This document shows positions 17,799 to 25,802 of a DNA stretch of 64,000 nucleotides, piece by piece. The position numbers and the translations under genes were made by a program. The DNA lies in the NCBI GenBank assembly GCA_902612125.1, contig CACMBV010000001.1, positions 163,365-227,364 of the forward strand, written 5' to 3'. Below the pieces are notes generated by a model. It searched no databases and was not told where the DNA came from. It saw only the letters and a program-made list of their open reading frames with translations. The DNA is from an uncultured Verrucomicrobiota bacterium (GTDB lineage: Bacteria; Verrucomicrobiota; Verrucomicrobiia; Opitutales; Seribacteraceae). Numbering within the stretch: position 1 is the stretch's first letter; every line of letters begins with the position of its first letter.

Positions 17799-20087
17799 AT
17801 GCAATTCAGGATAAATGTGGCTTTGATAATGATCGCTTCTCTTTGCGGTGCCAATCTCCGGGGTAGTCCTGAATCAGATAAAGGGAAAAAACTTTATGCC
17901 CAGTATTGTGCGGAATGCCATGGCCAAGGTGGTGAAGGAGTGGAAAATGAATTTTCAAAGCCTCTGATTGGTGACTGGCCCATCGAAAAACTTACTGATT
18001 ATGTTGGTAAAACCATGCCCGATTATGACCCTGATGAAGTCACCGGTAAGGATGCTGAGCTTGTCTCCCGTTTCATTTACCAAAGCTTCTACCAAAAACC
18101 GGAACTCTTTCGAAAGGAATCAAAAATCCAGCTTGCCCGTCTAACCAATAGGCAATTTCGGCAATCCGTTACTGATTTGTTCGCCCAGTTTGAAGGGCAG
18201 CCCCTTCTTGCCACGCCCGTCCAAGGGCTCAAGGGTAAATATTATAACGCAGAAGGCATGAACAAACGTAAGAAAATGCATGCGGAACAAATCGATCCTT
18301 TTATCAATTTTAATTTCGGGAAAAAAGCCGCACTCGACGGTATGAACCCAAAGAAATATTCAGTCTATTGGGAAGGCTCGGTCTTACCCCGTGAATCCGG
18401 ATGGTATGAATTTTATGTTAAATCACCCAACGGTTTCGAATTAAGCATAAACCGTTCCATTGGGCCTCCCACAATTGATGAAAAGGTAACCGCCGGTGTA
18501 CTCCGCGAAAAAAGGACTAAGCTCTACTTATTAGGTGGAAGACCCTATCCAATTCGACTGAACTATTTTAAATTTGATGATCCAAATGCCTCAATTGCAT
18601 TGAGTTGGAAAACACCGGTCGGCCAGAAAGAAATTATTCCATCCGAATATTTATTTACCCAAGTGGTGCCACCCTCGTTCGTAACCCAGCAAAAGCTTCC
18701 TCCTGATGACGCTTCCCATGGGTATGAACGGGGTATTCAAGTAGATTCCACATGGGATGAGTCCATTACATATGCCGCTATTGAGGCTGCCAAATTTGCG
18801 GGTATTCGCATGTTTCGACTCGCTCGCACCAGTGAAAAAGACGAAAACAAAAGAGAGAAAATCATTGCTTTCGCCCAAGAATTTGTCCGTTACGCATTTC
18901 GTGAAAAATTGTCTAATGATGAAGTTGATCACTATATAAAATCCAAATTCGGTGAAGATGTGCCCCTACATGTTTCTGTCGAAAAAATCGTTCTCCTTAC
19001 CCTGAAGTCACCACGCTTCCTCTATCCTGAATGGCAAAGTTTGGCCAAAAAGAAAAAAGACCCATTTGTGGTGGCCTCAAGAATGGCACTTTATTTCTGG
19101 GATTCAATACCCGATAAACGAATACACAGCCTGATTGACCGTGATCAGTTGATCAAGGAATGGCAAGTGGAGGATCAGGCTAAAGTGATGCTAAAAGACG
19201 CACGGACAAAAGCGAAGTTTAACGACTTTATGATGCATTGGCTAGACATGAAAAATAAAGAATTACCCACAATTAGCCCCAAAAAATATCCTAAATTTAA
19301 TACAGGTTTGGCTCTAGACTTACGCAGGTCCTTGCTGAGTTGGGTTGAAAAATCGGTGTGGGAAAAAAATATTTCCTGGCAGGAATTTCTCCGTATGGAC
19401 CATATACAGGTGAACGAAAGAATCGCGAAATTTTATGAAATGCCCTATCCAGCTGAGAATAATTCAAGCGGTTTTGTGGAGCTGAATGCCTCGGTCATTG
19501 GACACGGGGGTCTATTTACTCATCCATACATCCTTGCCAGTCATTCCTACCCAGAGGAAAGTTCGCCGATACACCGAGGTGTTTTTACCGCTCGAAAAAT
19601 ATTGGGCCGGACCCTTCGTCCTCCCACCGTAGCCGTTTCTTTTAGAAACACGGATTTTAACCCCAACTGGACGATGCGACAAAAAGTAACTGAACTGACC
19701 AGGTCTGCCAATTGTATGAGTTGTCACGATCAGATCAATTCCTCGGGATTCGTTTTGGAAAACTTTGATGCAACCGGCAAAATCAGGACCCAGATTCAAG
19801 GCAGACCCATTGATTTAAAAGTAAAGTACCTTGATAGCGAAGGAGAGAAACGGGAATTTCAGGATGCGAACGATCTCCTCAAGCATGCCCTTAGATCTCC
19901 AAAGCCGGCCAAATCTTTTATTAAAGAACTTTTCATGCATCTTGCCAAACAGGCAACCCCGAGCTACGGTGATTTGGATACTGATAAACTTTCGAAAATG
20001 CTGCAAGATGGTAAATTGAGTATAAAAGATCTCTACCTAAAACTTTGTATTGAGGGAGCTTCAGATGGATTTGCTTATGCCCAATAA
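17799..20087 (+). CDS. DUF1592-family protein with cytochrome c and PA14 domains
   Basis: The 762-residue secreted protein has a signal peptide (about 1-21), a cytochrome c domain with heme motif CAECH (Cys37-Cys40-His41), a PA14-like carbohydrate-binding region at about 145-285 (KGKYYNAEGMN, then RLNYFKFDD), and a DUF1592/DUF1588/DUF1585 array. A second CxxCH (Cys639-Cys642-His643) lies within the DUF1588-type segment SGFVLENFDATGK. Such proteins pair with DUF1552 proteins in planctomycetes and verrucomicrobia; the function is unsettled but a surface redox role in polysaccharide use is suspected. The DUF1552 gene follows after 11 bases. Confidence 0.92.
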   Translation: MQFRINVALIMIASLCGANLRGSPESDKGKKLYAQYCAECHGQGGEGVENEFSKPLIGDWPIEKLTDYVGKTMPDYDPDEVTGKDAELVSRFIYQSFYQKPELFRKESKIQLARLTNRQFRQSVTDLFAQFEGQPLLATPVQGLKGKYYNAEGMNKRKKMHAEQIDPFINFNFGKKAALDGMNPKKYSVYWEGSVLPRESGWYEFYVKSPNGFELSINRSIGPPTIDEKVTAGVLREKRTKLYLLGGRPYPIRLNYFKFDDPNASIALSWKTPVGQKEIIPSEYLFTQVVPPSFVTQQKLPPDDASHGYERGIQVDSTWDESITYAAIEAAKFAGIRMFRLARTSEKDENKREKIIAFAQEFVRYAFREKLSNDEVDHYIKSKFGEDVPLHVSVEKIVLLTLKSPRFLYPEWQSLAKKKKDPFVVASRMALYFWDSIPDKRIHSLIDRDQLIKEWQVEDQAKVMLKDARTKAKFNDFMMHWLDMKNKELPTISPKKYPKFNTGLALDLRRSLLSWVEKSVWEKNISWQEFLRMDHIQVNERIAKFYEMPYPAENNSSGFVELNASVIGHGGLFTHPYILASHSYPEESSPIHRGVFTARKILGRTLRPPTVAVSFRNTDFNPNWTMRQKVTELTRSANCMSCHDQINSSGFVLENFDATGKIRTQIQGRPIDLKVKYLDSEGEKREFQDANDLLKHALRSPKPAKSFIKELFMHLAKQATPSYGDLDTDKLSKMLQDGKLSIKDLYLKLCIEGASDGFAYAQ

Positions 20088-20098
20088 TTGATTTTACA

Positions 20099-21427
20099 AT
20101 GAAACTTAATCCGATACACCGCCGTACTGCTCTGAAACAACTTGGGCTCTCAAGCCTTTCCTTGCCGGTTTTATCTCAATCATCCAATCTCTTTGCAAAC
20201 AACGGAAAGAAGGTTGTCCCGAAACAAAGACTCATTGTTATGTTCACTCCCAACGGAACAATTCCGGATCAGTTTTGGCCTGAAAAAATAGGAGAGGATT
20301 TTGAACATAAAACAATCATCAAGCCGCTTGAGCCCTTCCATGACAGAATGCTCATTCTTCGCAACCTCCACAATAAAGTGGGAGGTGACGGCGACAACCA
20401 CATGAGGGGAATGAGCTGCCTGCTCACAGGTATTGAATTATTCCCTGGCAATGTGATGGGAGGAGGCAATACGCCGGCCGGGTGGTCCAAAGGAATTTCC
20501 ATTGATCGTGAAATTTGCAAGCACTTGCAATCCAAAGAAGAAACTCGCACGCGCTTTGGGGCTCTACATTTTGGAGTCGGGGTGCAGGACACCGCTGATC
20601 CCTGGACCCGTATGTCCTACGATGGTCCCAACCAACCGGTTACTCCTCTCGCTGACCCTTACAACGCATATCGTAAGCTCTATGGGAATGGTAGGGAGAA
20701 AAAACAGGTTCTTTCCATTCTGGACGATCTTCGGGGCGATCTTGACAAAGTAGCCAGCAAACTGCCGGAATCTGACCGTAAACTTTTGATCGAGCACACC
20801 AAACTGGTCAATCGGATGGATCAAGAATATGCAAAGGGCTCATCCCTATCGAACCTCACGGCCCAGCCTCCCGAATTACCGGAAGGGTTGCGTAACCAAA
20901 ATGACAACCTACCCCAACTTGGCCGATTACAAATAGACATGCTGGTCAATTCCTTTGTGAATGATTTTGCTCGGGTAGCCACACTTCAGTACACAAAGTC
21001 TGTCGGGCAGGCCAAGATGAACTGGTTGGACATTGATGATGCCCATCACACTCTTTCCCATGAACCAGATAAAAATAAAGAAGCTTATGATAAACTCGTA
21101 CGCATCAATACTTGGTTTGCCGAAGAACTGACCTACCTGCTGAAAAAACTGGAAAACACCCCTGAACCAGGACAAAAAGGTTGTATGCTTGATCATACTC
21201 TTGTCATCTGGACTAACGAGTTAGGAAAAGGCAACAGCCATACCTTGAACAATATTCCATTTGTTCTGGCAGGCAATGGTTTTGGTTTCCGCATGGGTCG
21301 TACCATAAATTGTGAAAATGATGCTCACAATCGTTTCCTGATCAGCCTTGCCCATGCGGTTGGGCATCCATTGGAAACTTTCGGTAATGTTGCACTTTGC
21401 AAGGGCGGCCCCCTTGATCTGTCCTAG
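20099..21427 (+). CDS. DUF1552 domain protein, Tat-exported
   Basis: A 442-residue protein with a twin-arginine-type leader (HRRTALKQLGLSSLSLP near residues 7-23) and the DUF1552 domain. Recognisable blocks are MFTPNGTIPDQFWPE, MLILRNLHNKVGGDGDNHMRGMSCLLTG and the late HTLVIWTNELGKGNSH, which recalls alkaline-phosphatase-like DUF1501 proteins. It always seems to accompany DUF1592 proteins, as here. Function unknown; export in folded form suggests a cofactor or metal centre. It is followed after five bases by a DUF1080 gene. Confidence 0.92.
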   Translation: MKLNPIHRRTALKQLGLSSLSLPVLSQSSNLFANNGKKVVPKQRLIVMFTPNGTIPDQFWPEKIGEDFEHKTIIKPLEPFHDRMLILRNLHNKVGGDGDNHMRGMSCLLTGIELFPGNVMGGGNTPAGWSKGISIDREICKHLQSKEETRTRFGALHFGVGVQDTADPWTRMSYDGPNQPVTPLADPYNAYRKLYGNGREKKQVLSILDDLRGDLDKVASKLPESDRKLLIEHTKLVNRMDQEYAKGSSLSNLTAQPPELPEGLRNQNDNLPQLGRLQIDMLVNSFVNDFARVATLQYTKSVGQAKMNWLDIDDAHHTLSHEPDKNKEAYDKLVRINTWFAEELTYLLKKLENTPEPGQKGCMLDHTLVIWTNELGKGNSHTLNNIPFVLAGNGFGFRMGRTINCENDAHNRFLISLAHAVGHPLETFGNVALCKGGPLDLS

Positions 21428-21432
21428 TCCCT

Positions 21433-22050
21433 ATGAAAATTTGGAGTATTTATTTACTTACCGTTATGGTAATTACATCTGCTGGAATATCACAACCCAC
21501 AAAAGGCTGGGTATCCCTGTTTGATGGGAAATCGACTGCTAATTGGACACCTCGTGCAGAGGTGGAATTGTTCGAGGCCAAGGACGGAGAATTGCATCTA
21601 TTTTCCAAACGTAATGTTTGGGTCATAAGTAAGCAGAAAATGAGAAACTTTGAAGTCGAGTGTGAAGTAATCATCCCACAGGATTATCAAGGCTTCAATT
21701 CCGGACTTGGCTTCCGCTTGTCCGTCAGCGGCGGCAAACCGAAAGGTTATCAATGTGAAATTGACCGACTCAAACCAGCTGGCATTTACGGAATTGGCAT
21801 GGGCGGGTGGCTGTATCCCACCAAGTCTACGCAGAAGGAATATCAGGGACGCACAAAAGATTTATTTTCCCCTGAAAAATGGAATCATTTTCGCATCGCC
21901 TGTAATGGATCTAAGGCAATCACATTTTTGAACGGTAAACAAATTGCCAAGGTCGATTCAATCCAGGAATCTTCCGGTTATTTTGGAATTCAACATCACG
22001 GTAAGGGAGCGACGGTCAAGTTCCGTAATTTGAGGGCTCGTCAACTGTAA
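21433..22050 (+). CDS. DUF1080 protein (3-keto-disaccharide hydrolase family)
   Basis: A 205-residue secreted protein with a signal peptide (about 1-20) followed by the DUF1080 fold, a concanavalin-like beta-sandwich. The opening motif is GWVSLFDGKSTANW, and KGYQCEIDRL, GIYGIGMGGWLYP and FFLNGKQ-like FLNGKQIAKVD follow. Family members have been assigned to hydrolysis of 3-keto glycosides or to glycan binding. It is third in the DUF1592-DUF1552 operon, which links this surface system to sugar handling. Confidence 0.9.
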   Translation: MKIWSIYLLTVMVITSAGISQPTKGWVSLFDGKSTANWTPRAEVELFEAKDGELHLFSKRNVWVISKQKMRNFEVECEVIIPQDYQGFNSGLGFRLSVSGGKPKGYQCEIDRLKPAGIYGIGMGGWLYPTKSTQKEYQGRTKDLFSPEKWNHFRIACNGSKAITFLNGKQIAKVDSIQESSGYFGIQHHGKGATVKFRNLRARQL

Positions 22051-22077
22051 ATAAAATATATCTTTTTTAACATTTCC

Positions 22078-22374
22078 ATGAAAATACACCCCACTTCAGT
22101 CTGCCTTTTAAGCCTACTTTCTTTTTTCAGTTGTACCGAAATGAACGAGGAAGAATTGTTAAACAGCTTTTATCCTCTGGATTTTTGTATTGTCAGTGGT
22201 TCGGACTTGGGTGACATGGGAGAACCTGTAAGCTATGACCATAACGGGACAATCATCAAATTCTGTTGTAAGCCCTGTATTCCTAAATTTCGAAGGAATC
22301 CTGAAAAATATTTAGTGCTCCTCCGGGAAGAGCTGGAAGCCATAAATGCCTCGTTGGAAGATAATTCGAGCTAG
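22078..22374 (+). CDS. Small cysteine-rich lipoprotein, YHS/TRASH-like metal-binding
   Basis: A 98-residue protein with a lipoprotein signal (SLLSFFSC, Cys19). After it come FCIVSGSDLGDMGEP and CCKPCIPKFRRNPEKYL, the arrangement of YHS/TRASH-like heavy-metal-binding domains, where paired cysteines bind copper or another soft metal. It is last in the DUF1592-DUF1552-DUF1080 operon (27 bases after the DUF1080 gene) and might supply or sense a metal for those redox proteins. Its stop lies three bases from the convergent stop at 22378. Confidence 0.8.
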   Translation: MKIHPTSVCLLSLLSFFSCTEMNEEELLNSFYPLDFCIVSGSDLGDMGEPVSYDHNGTIIKFCCKPCIPKFRRNPEKYLVLLREELEAINASLEDNSS

Positions 22375-22377
22375 GCT

Positions 22378-23721
22378 CTACAAGTCACGAAGGCTCTGCC
22401 ACCAGTTCTTTTTGGGTGGGTTACGAATACTTTTTTGTAAATCCTCAGAGAGTCCACTTTGAGGTAGCCAAGCCTCCACCGCATTCCTATCCTTGCGGTA
22501 CCATTCCTGCCCAACCGAACGAATGGTTTTCTGCTGAAGCTTTTCTTCGGTGATCGATACCGCCCATTCCATAGCGGAGGCACCGTCATCCCGCGACACC
22601 GTTGAAGCATAGTTGGCCAACGCCGAATCAAGTCGCGGACTTGCAGGCTGTTTATTCAGCCAATTGCCGGCAGACAAGGGATCCTGCTTGGCCCACTTAC
22701 CAATAACGCTCTTAAATCCCTGTACCTGATTTGAACCTTCAGGTAAGGCGGTAAAATAGTCAATGGCCGCCTCCGGATCCGTTTCACCCCAGCGGGCTCC
22801 TAAATTCTCGAAAGCCTTGCCCGCATACTTCTTATCCGCATGTTCTTCCAGCCAGCGGGACAACTCACCGGGCTGATCGCGGGCAAGTGTGCGGCTTAAT
22901 TTTGAGAAAGCGGCCTCTTTTAATTTCGGGTTTTCTATTTCTTCCGCCCATCTTGAGACTTCTCCAAAGCCACGCTTCTGATAAAATTCCGCAAGAATGC
23001 TGGCAAGTTTCTGTACTTCATCCCCTCCTTCCATTCTCATAACATACTCGGAAGCACCTTCCAGATCTGTGCTGGCCCAACCTTTGATTAATCCAAAATT
23101 ATATAGCTTGGCCATTCCCCTGTTTAAAGGATCCTCGACCCATGATTTAGCTTCCTCGGGATTACGGGCTGCCCAGCCTTCCAAAACCCCTGACACTGCA
23201 AACCCGGCTCCCATCCCCGATGCTCTTGATTTACAGTAATCGATGGCACCATATGGATCGAACTGACTCCATGCATAAAGAAGCATCCGATACTCCTGCA
23301 TATTCTCAAAACCAAAAGGAATGGATTCAAAAACCTCCAGGGTTTCCTCCAAATTATCAGAATTTAGCTGCTTCATAGCTTCGGCCAGGGTGCCGTACTT
23401 ATAGACCGGATTGGTTTGGTTCACAAATTGATCCAGAATTTCCCGAATACCGCCCCGTCGCCTCTCTTCCAATGGGTTTTTTGACTCATTTATGTTTGAA
23501 TCAAAAACCATTTTGGAGGCAGAAGGGTCCGACACAGCTTTTATTTCTGGCTGCCGCAGCTCTTTCTTCAATTCTTTTTTATTTCGATCCGAAACAATTT
23601 TTGGCGATTCTATCTTAGTGTCAGCCGCTCCTGAAAGCCCGAGATAATATCCACCAGCAAAGAGCAGAGCTCCGCCCAACATAACATATGCAAAGAGCCA
23701 GAATCTAGATTCCATTGCCAA
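22378..23721 (-). CDS. Membrane-anchored Trp-Asp-Pro-Ala repeat protein
   Basis: The 447-residue protein has one N-terminal membrane helix (about 8-28), a charged linker, and then about nine helical repeats of roughly 30 residues. Each carries a pattern such as WAxxDPxxAxxW: for example WGETDPEAAIDYF, WAKQDPLSAGNWL and WAARNPEEAKSWV. Such alpha-solenoid repeats are frequent in Verrucomicrobiota and probably mediate protein contacts; no enzyme motif is visible. It follows the 23724 gene by two bases, so they form a two-gene unit. Confidence 0.75.
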   Translation of the reverse strand: MAMESRFWLFAYVMLGGALLFAGGYYLGLSGAADTKIESPKIVSDRNKKELKKELRQPEIKAVSDPSASKMVFDSNINESKNPLEERRRGGIREILDQFVNQTNPVYKYGTLAEAMKQLNSDNLEETLEVFESIPFGFENMQEYRMLLYAWSQFDPYGAIDYCKSRASGMGAGFAVSGVLEGWAARNPEEAKSWVEDPLNRGMAKLYNFGLIKGWASTDLEGASEYVMRMEGGDEVQKLASILAEFYQKRGFGEVSRWAEEIENPKLKEAAFSKLSRTLARDQPGELSRWLEEHADKKYAGKAFENLGARWGETDPEAAIDYFTALPEGSNQVQGFKSVIGKWAKQDPLSAGNWLNKQPASPRLDSALANYASTVSRDDGASAMEWAVSITEEKLQQKTIRSVGQEWYRKDRNAVEAWLPQSGLSEDLQKSIRNPPKKNWWQSLRDL

Positions 23722-23723
23722 AA

Positions 23724-24194
23724 TTATTTATTTTGGTCGATCTTGGAAATCTTGCCATAGAGGTGGCCTCCCACCTTACCGTGAGACCAAGTACCTGCAT
23801 ATTTCTGACCATCGATTACCACATGTGCACTAAAGGTACCGAGTCCAGGTATATTTAAGTCCTGCATGGTAATTACCGGCACCTCCCCCACCCACTTTAC
23901 CGGTAAAGGCATGGGCAAGGTTACATCCTTTTTGCCATACTTAATACGGGCAGTGAAGATCCATAGGTCATCCTCACCAAACTTTTGTACGCTATGAATT
24001 TCATAAGTCTCTTCCGATGGTGGCTGGTCGGATCCATCAACCGTGAAGAATCCAGTGAAACGAACGCCCTTCATTGCATCTGAAAATTTCTCATAACTAT
24101 CTGCGGAACTACCAGATTCCTTGGATGAATAAATTTCCTGAAATGGCATTAAGAAAAACTTTATCATAATCAATGAAAGGAAAAAAAACTTCAT
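23724..24194 (-). CDS. Secreted protein of unknown function
   Basis: A 156-residue product from the ATG at 24194, chosen because the hydrophobic signal (MKFFFLSLIMIKFFLMP) starts there. The body looks beta-rich, with KGVRFTGFFTVDG, VTLPMPLPVKWVGEVPVITM and a C-terminal GTWSHGKVGGHLYGKI. It may be a small lipocalin-like or beta-barrel domain, but I do not recognise a family. It is cotranscribed with the repeat protein at 22378. Confidence 0.7.
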   Translation of the reverse strand: MKFFFLSLIMIKFFLMPFQEIYSSKESGSSADSYEKFSDAMKGVRFTGFFTVDGSDQPPSEETYEIHSVQKFGEDDLWIFTARIKYGKKDVTLPMPLPVKWVGEVPVITMQDLNIPGLGTFSAHVVIDGQKYAGTWSHGKVGGHLYGKISKIDQNK

Positions 24195-24397
24195 ATCATA
24201 AATGATCTTTCGTGCCGTGACCTTTGCAAACATGAAAATTATTATTCTACAGGATAAAAAAAGACTCTGTTATCTTTTTCAAGCAATCAGTAAATTTGAT
24301 TCACCTGAAACCATAACTCTTGATTTTCCGATCTTCCTGTTTGGGTCTTTTCCTCCAGGCATAAGATTAGATCTATTACTAACATATACCAATTCGC

Positions 24398-25104
24398 ATG
24401 AAAATACCTTTATCCAAATCCTCTTACTACCTATCTGCCCTTTGATCTTGTTAATGAACTCGGCATTTGGTCAATTCGATACCAAAGCTAACCCCATTGA
24501 TAGTAGATTTGTAAAAGACGGTTTCGAAGTTAAATACCTTTGCCTGAATGACCGTAATCGAATCGTTGCGAGCGATTAATTTGCTAGACTGTATCTCCTT
24601 AAAGCTCCTGCTGGGAATCAGACACTCAAAGAAAATAAGCATAAAAAAATCCCTGCCGACATCCGTGTGACCATCGGCAAAAAGTTTTCTCATGAGTCTG
24701 ATCTTTAGGGTTTTCAACCCGAGGAAGAACCACCCTTGTATGATCCAAAGATTAAGCTGAATGGCACCAGAAATTAAAGAAGGTACAGAAAAATCTGGTG
24801 CTGAAAGAAGCAAAGCAAGCTATTGCAATTAGATGGTCATGACCTTACGACCGCCTTTTCACCCAAAAATGTATACTTTTTTGTGCATAACTTGTCTGTT
24901 AAATTTATTGAAATGCATTGGAACAATCTTGAAGGTTAACCGAGACAACCACATTTTTTACGATATAAGGATCATACCTTCATTGAATCTTTCACCGAGC
25001 AGAGATGGCTGATCAAAGCAAGTAATTCCGGGTCCTACAAAACAAATCTCTCCAATAAATTACCCGACACTGGGCACACAAAGCTCGTTATATTTAATCC
25101 TTAA
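24398..25104 (+). pseudogene. Decayed secreted protein with VHL-beta-like C-terminal region
   Basis: An ATG at 24398 begins a signal-peptide-like sequence (MKIPLSKSSYYLSAL) that shifts to the next frame near 24440 and continues as LLMNSAFGQFDTKANPIDSRF. In that one frame the sequence stays protein-like to the stop at 25102-25104, broken by in-frame stops at 24577, 24706, 24775, 24802 and 24937; a further shift around 24760-24825 is possible. The last part reads YFFVHNLSVKFIEMHWNN, a stop, then PRQPHFLRYKDHTFIESF and TEQRWLIKAS, which matches the VHL beta-domain pattern (F-V-N-x-S, W-x-D-Y-x-G, Q-x-T-F-x-x-x-W-L-I). The call rests on my reading of this pattern. Confidence 0.55.
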
Positions 25105-25139
25105 TTCAAACATTTTAGGACATTAATTGAATTATATCT

Positions 25140-25155
25140 AAATTGTTAACAATTT
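25140..25155. promoter_or_regulatory. Perfect palindrome upstream of GntR gene, candidate operator
   Basis: AAATTGTTAACAATTT is a perfect 16-base inverted repeat ending 35 bases before the ATG at 25191. A TTGTNNNNACAA-like core is common for GntR-family dimers. Autoregulation of the following gene, and control of the DUF1549/DUF1501 genes behind it, is the simplest reading. Confidence 0.5.
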
Positions 25156-25190
25156 GTTTGACCGGCAAAATGAATTAGACAAATCTTTCC

Positions 25191-25799
25191 ATGATGAAAT
25201 CATTTCCGCAAAGACAGGCATACCGAGAAAGCATTTCTAATGTAATTCGTAGGGACTTGATGAGTGGAAAATTCAAATGCGATGAACCCATGCGCGAACA
25301 AAAACTGGCTGCTAGGTTTGGCACCAGCCGTGGACCTGTGCGGGATGCACTGATGCAACTTACCCAAGAAGGTGTCCTTGAATATCAGCCAAACAAGGGG
25401 GTCAGAGTAAGCTCACTTTTAACGGATGAGGAAAGGGATGTTGTGGTGGCCATGCGATTGGAACTCGAAAAATACTGTATCCAAAAATTCATTCCCATCG
25501 CTACAAAAGAAGACTTTAAAAATATTTCGGTTTTGCTTGAGCGGCTCAAAAATGCGTGTGAGGTGGCCTCTTTGCCCGAAGTCGCCGAAAGCGACTTGGC
25601 CCTTCATCGTTATTGGGTCGCTCAGGCATCCCCTCATTTGGAGAGTACATGGTTAGGGCTTAGTGTTCGCATGATAATGAAATATTCACGATTGGAAAAT
25701 TACGATCAAGCGATCGAGGAACATTCCCGAATTGTTGAAGCATTGCTTGGCAGGAATATCGACAAAGCAATCTATTACCTAGGTGAAAATATTTTATGA
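25191..25799 (+). CDS. GntR-family transcriptional regulator (FCD type)
   Basis: A 202-residue regulator. Residues about 8-72 are the winged helix-turn-helix (REQKLAARFGTSRGPVRDAL then LTQEGVLEYQPNKGVRV), and about 80-200 the FCD ligand-binding helices, where ESDLALHRYWVAQAS and EEHSRIVEALL carry the metal- and acid-binding His/Asp residues of the family. Such regulators respond to sugar acids or organic acids. A second ATG at 25194 is possible. The DUF1549-DUF1553 gene starts three bases after its stop, so it probably controls that operon; a palindrome lies upstream. Confidence 0.9.
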   Translation: MMKSFPQRQAYRESISNVIRRDLMSGKFKCDEPMREQKLAARFGTSRGPVRDALMQLTQEGVLEYQPNKGVRVSSLLTDEERDVVVAMRLELEKYCIQKFIPIATKEDFKNISVLLERLKNACEVASLPEVAESDLALHRYWVAQASPHLESTWLGLSVRMIMKYSRLENYDQAIEEHSRIVEALLGRNIDKAIYYLGENIL

Positions 25800-25802
25800 G
25801 TC

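Noticed and set aside
24451..24813. Minus-strand open frame in the pseudogene region
   Set aside because: Its product is not protein-like, whereas the plus strand shows coherent protein-like sequence across stops ending in a VHL-like region.
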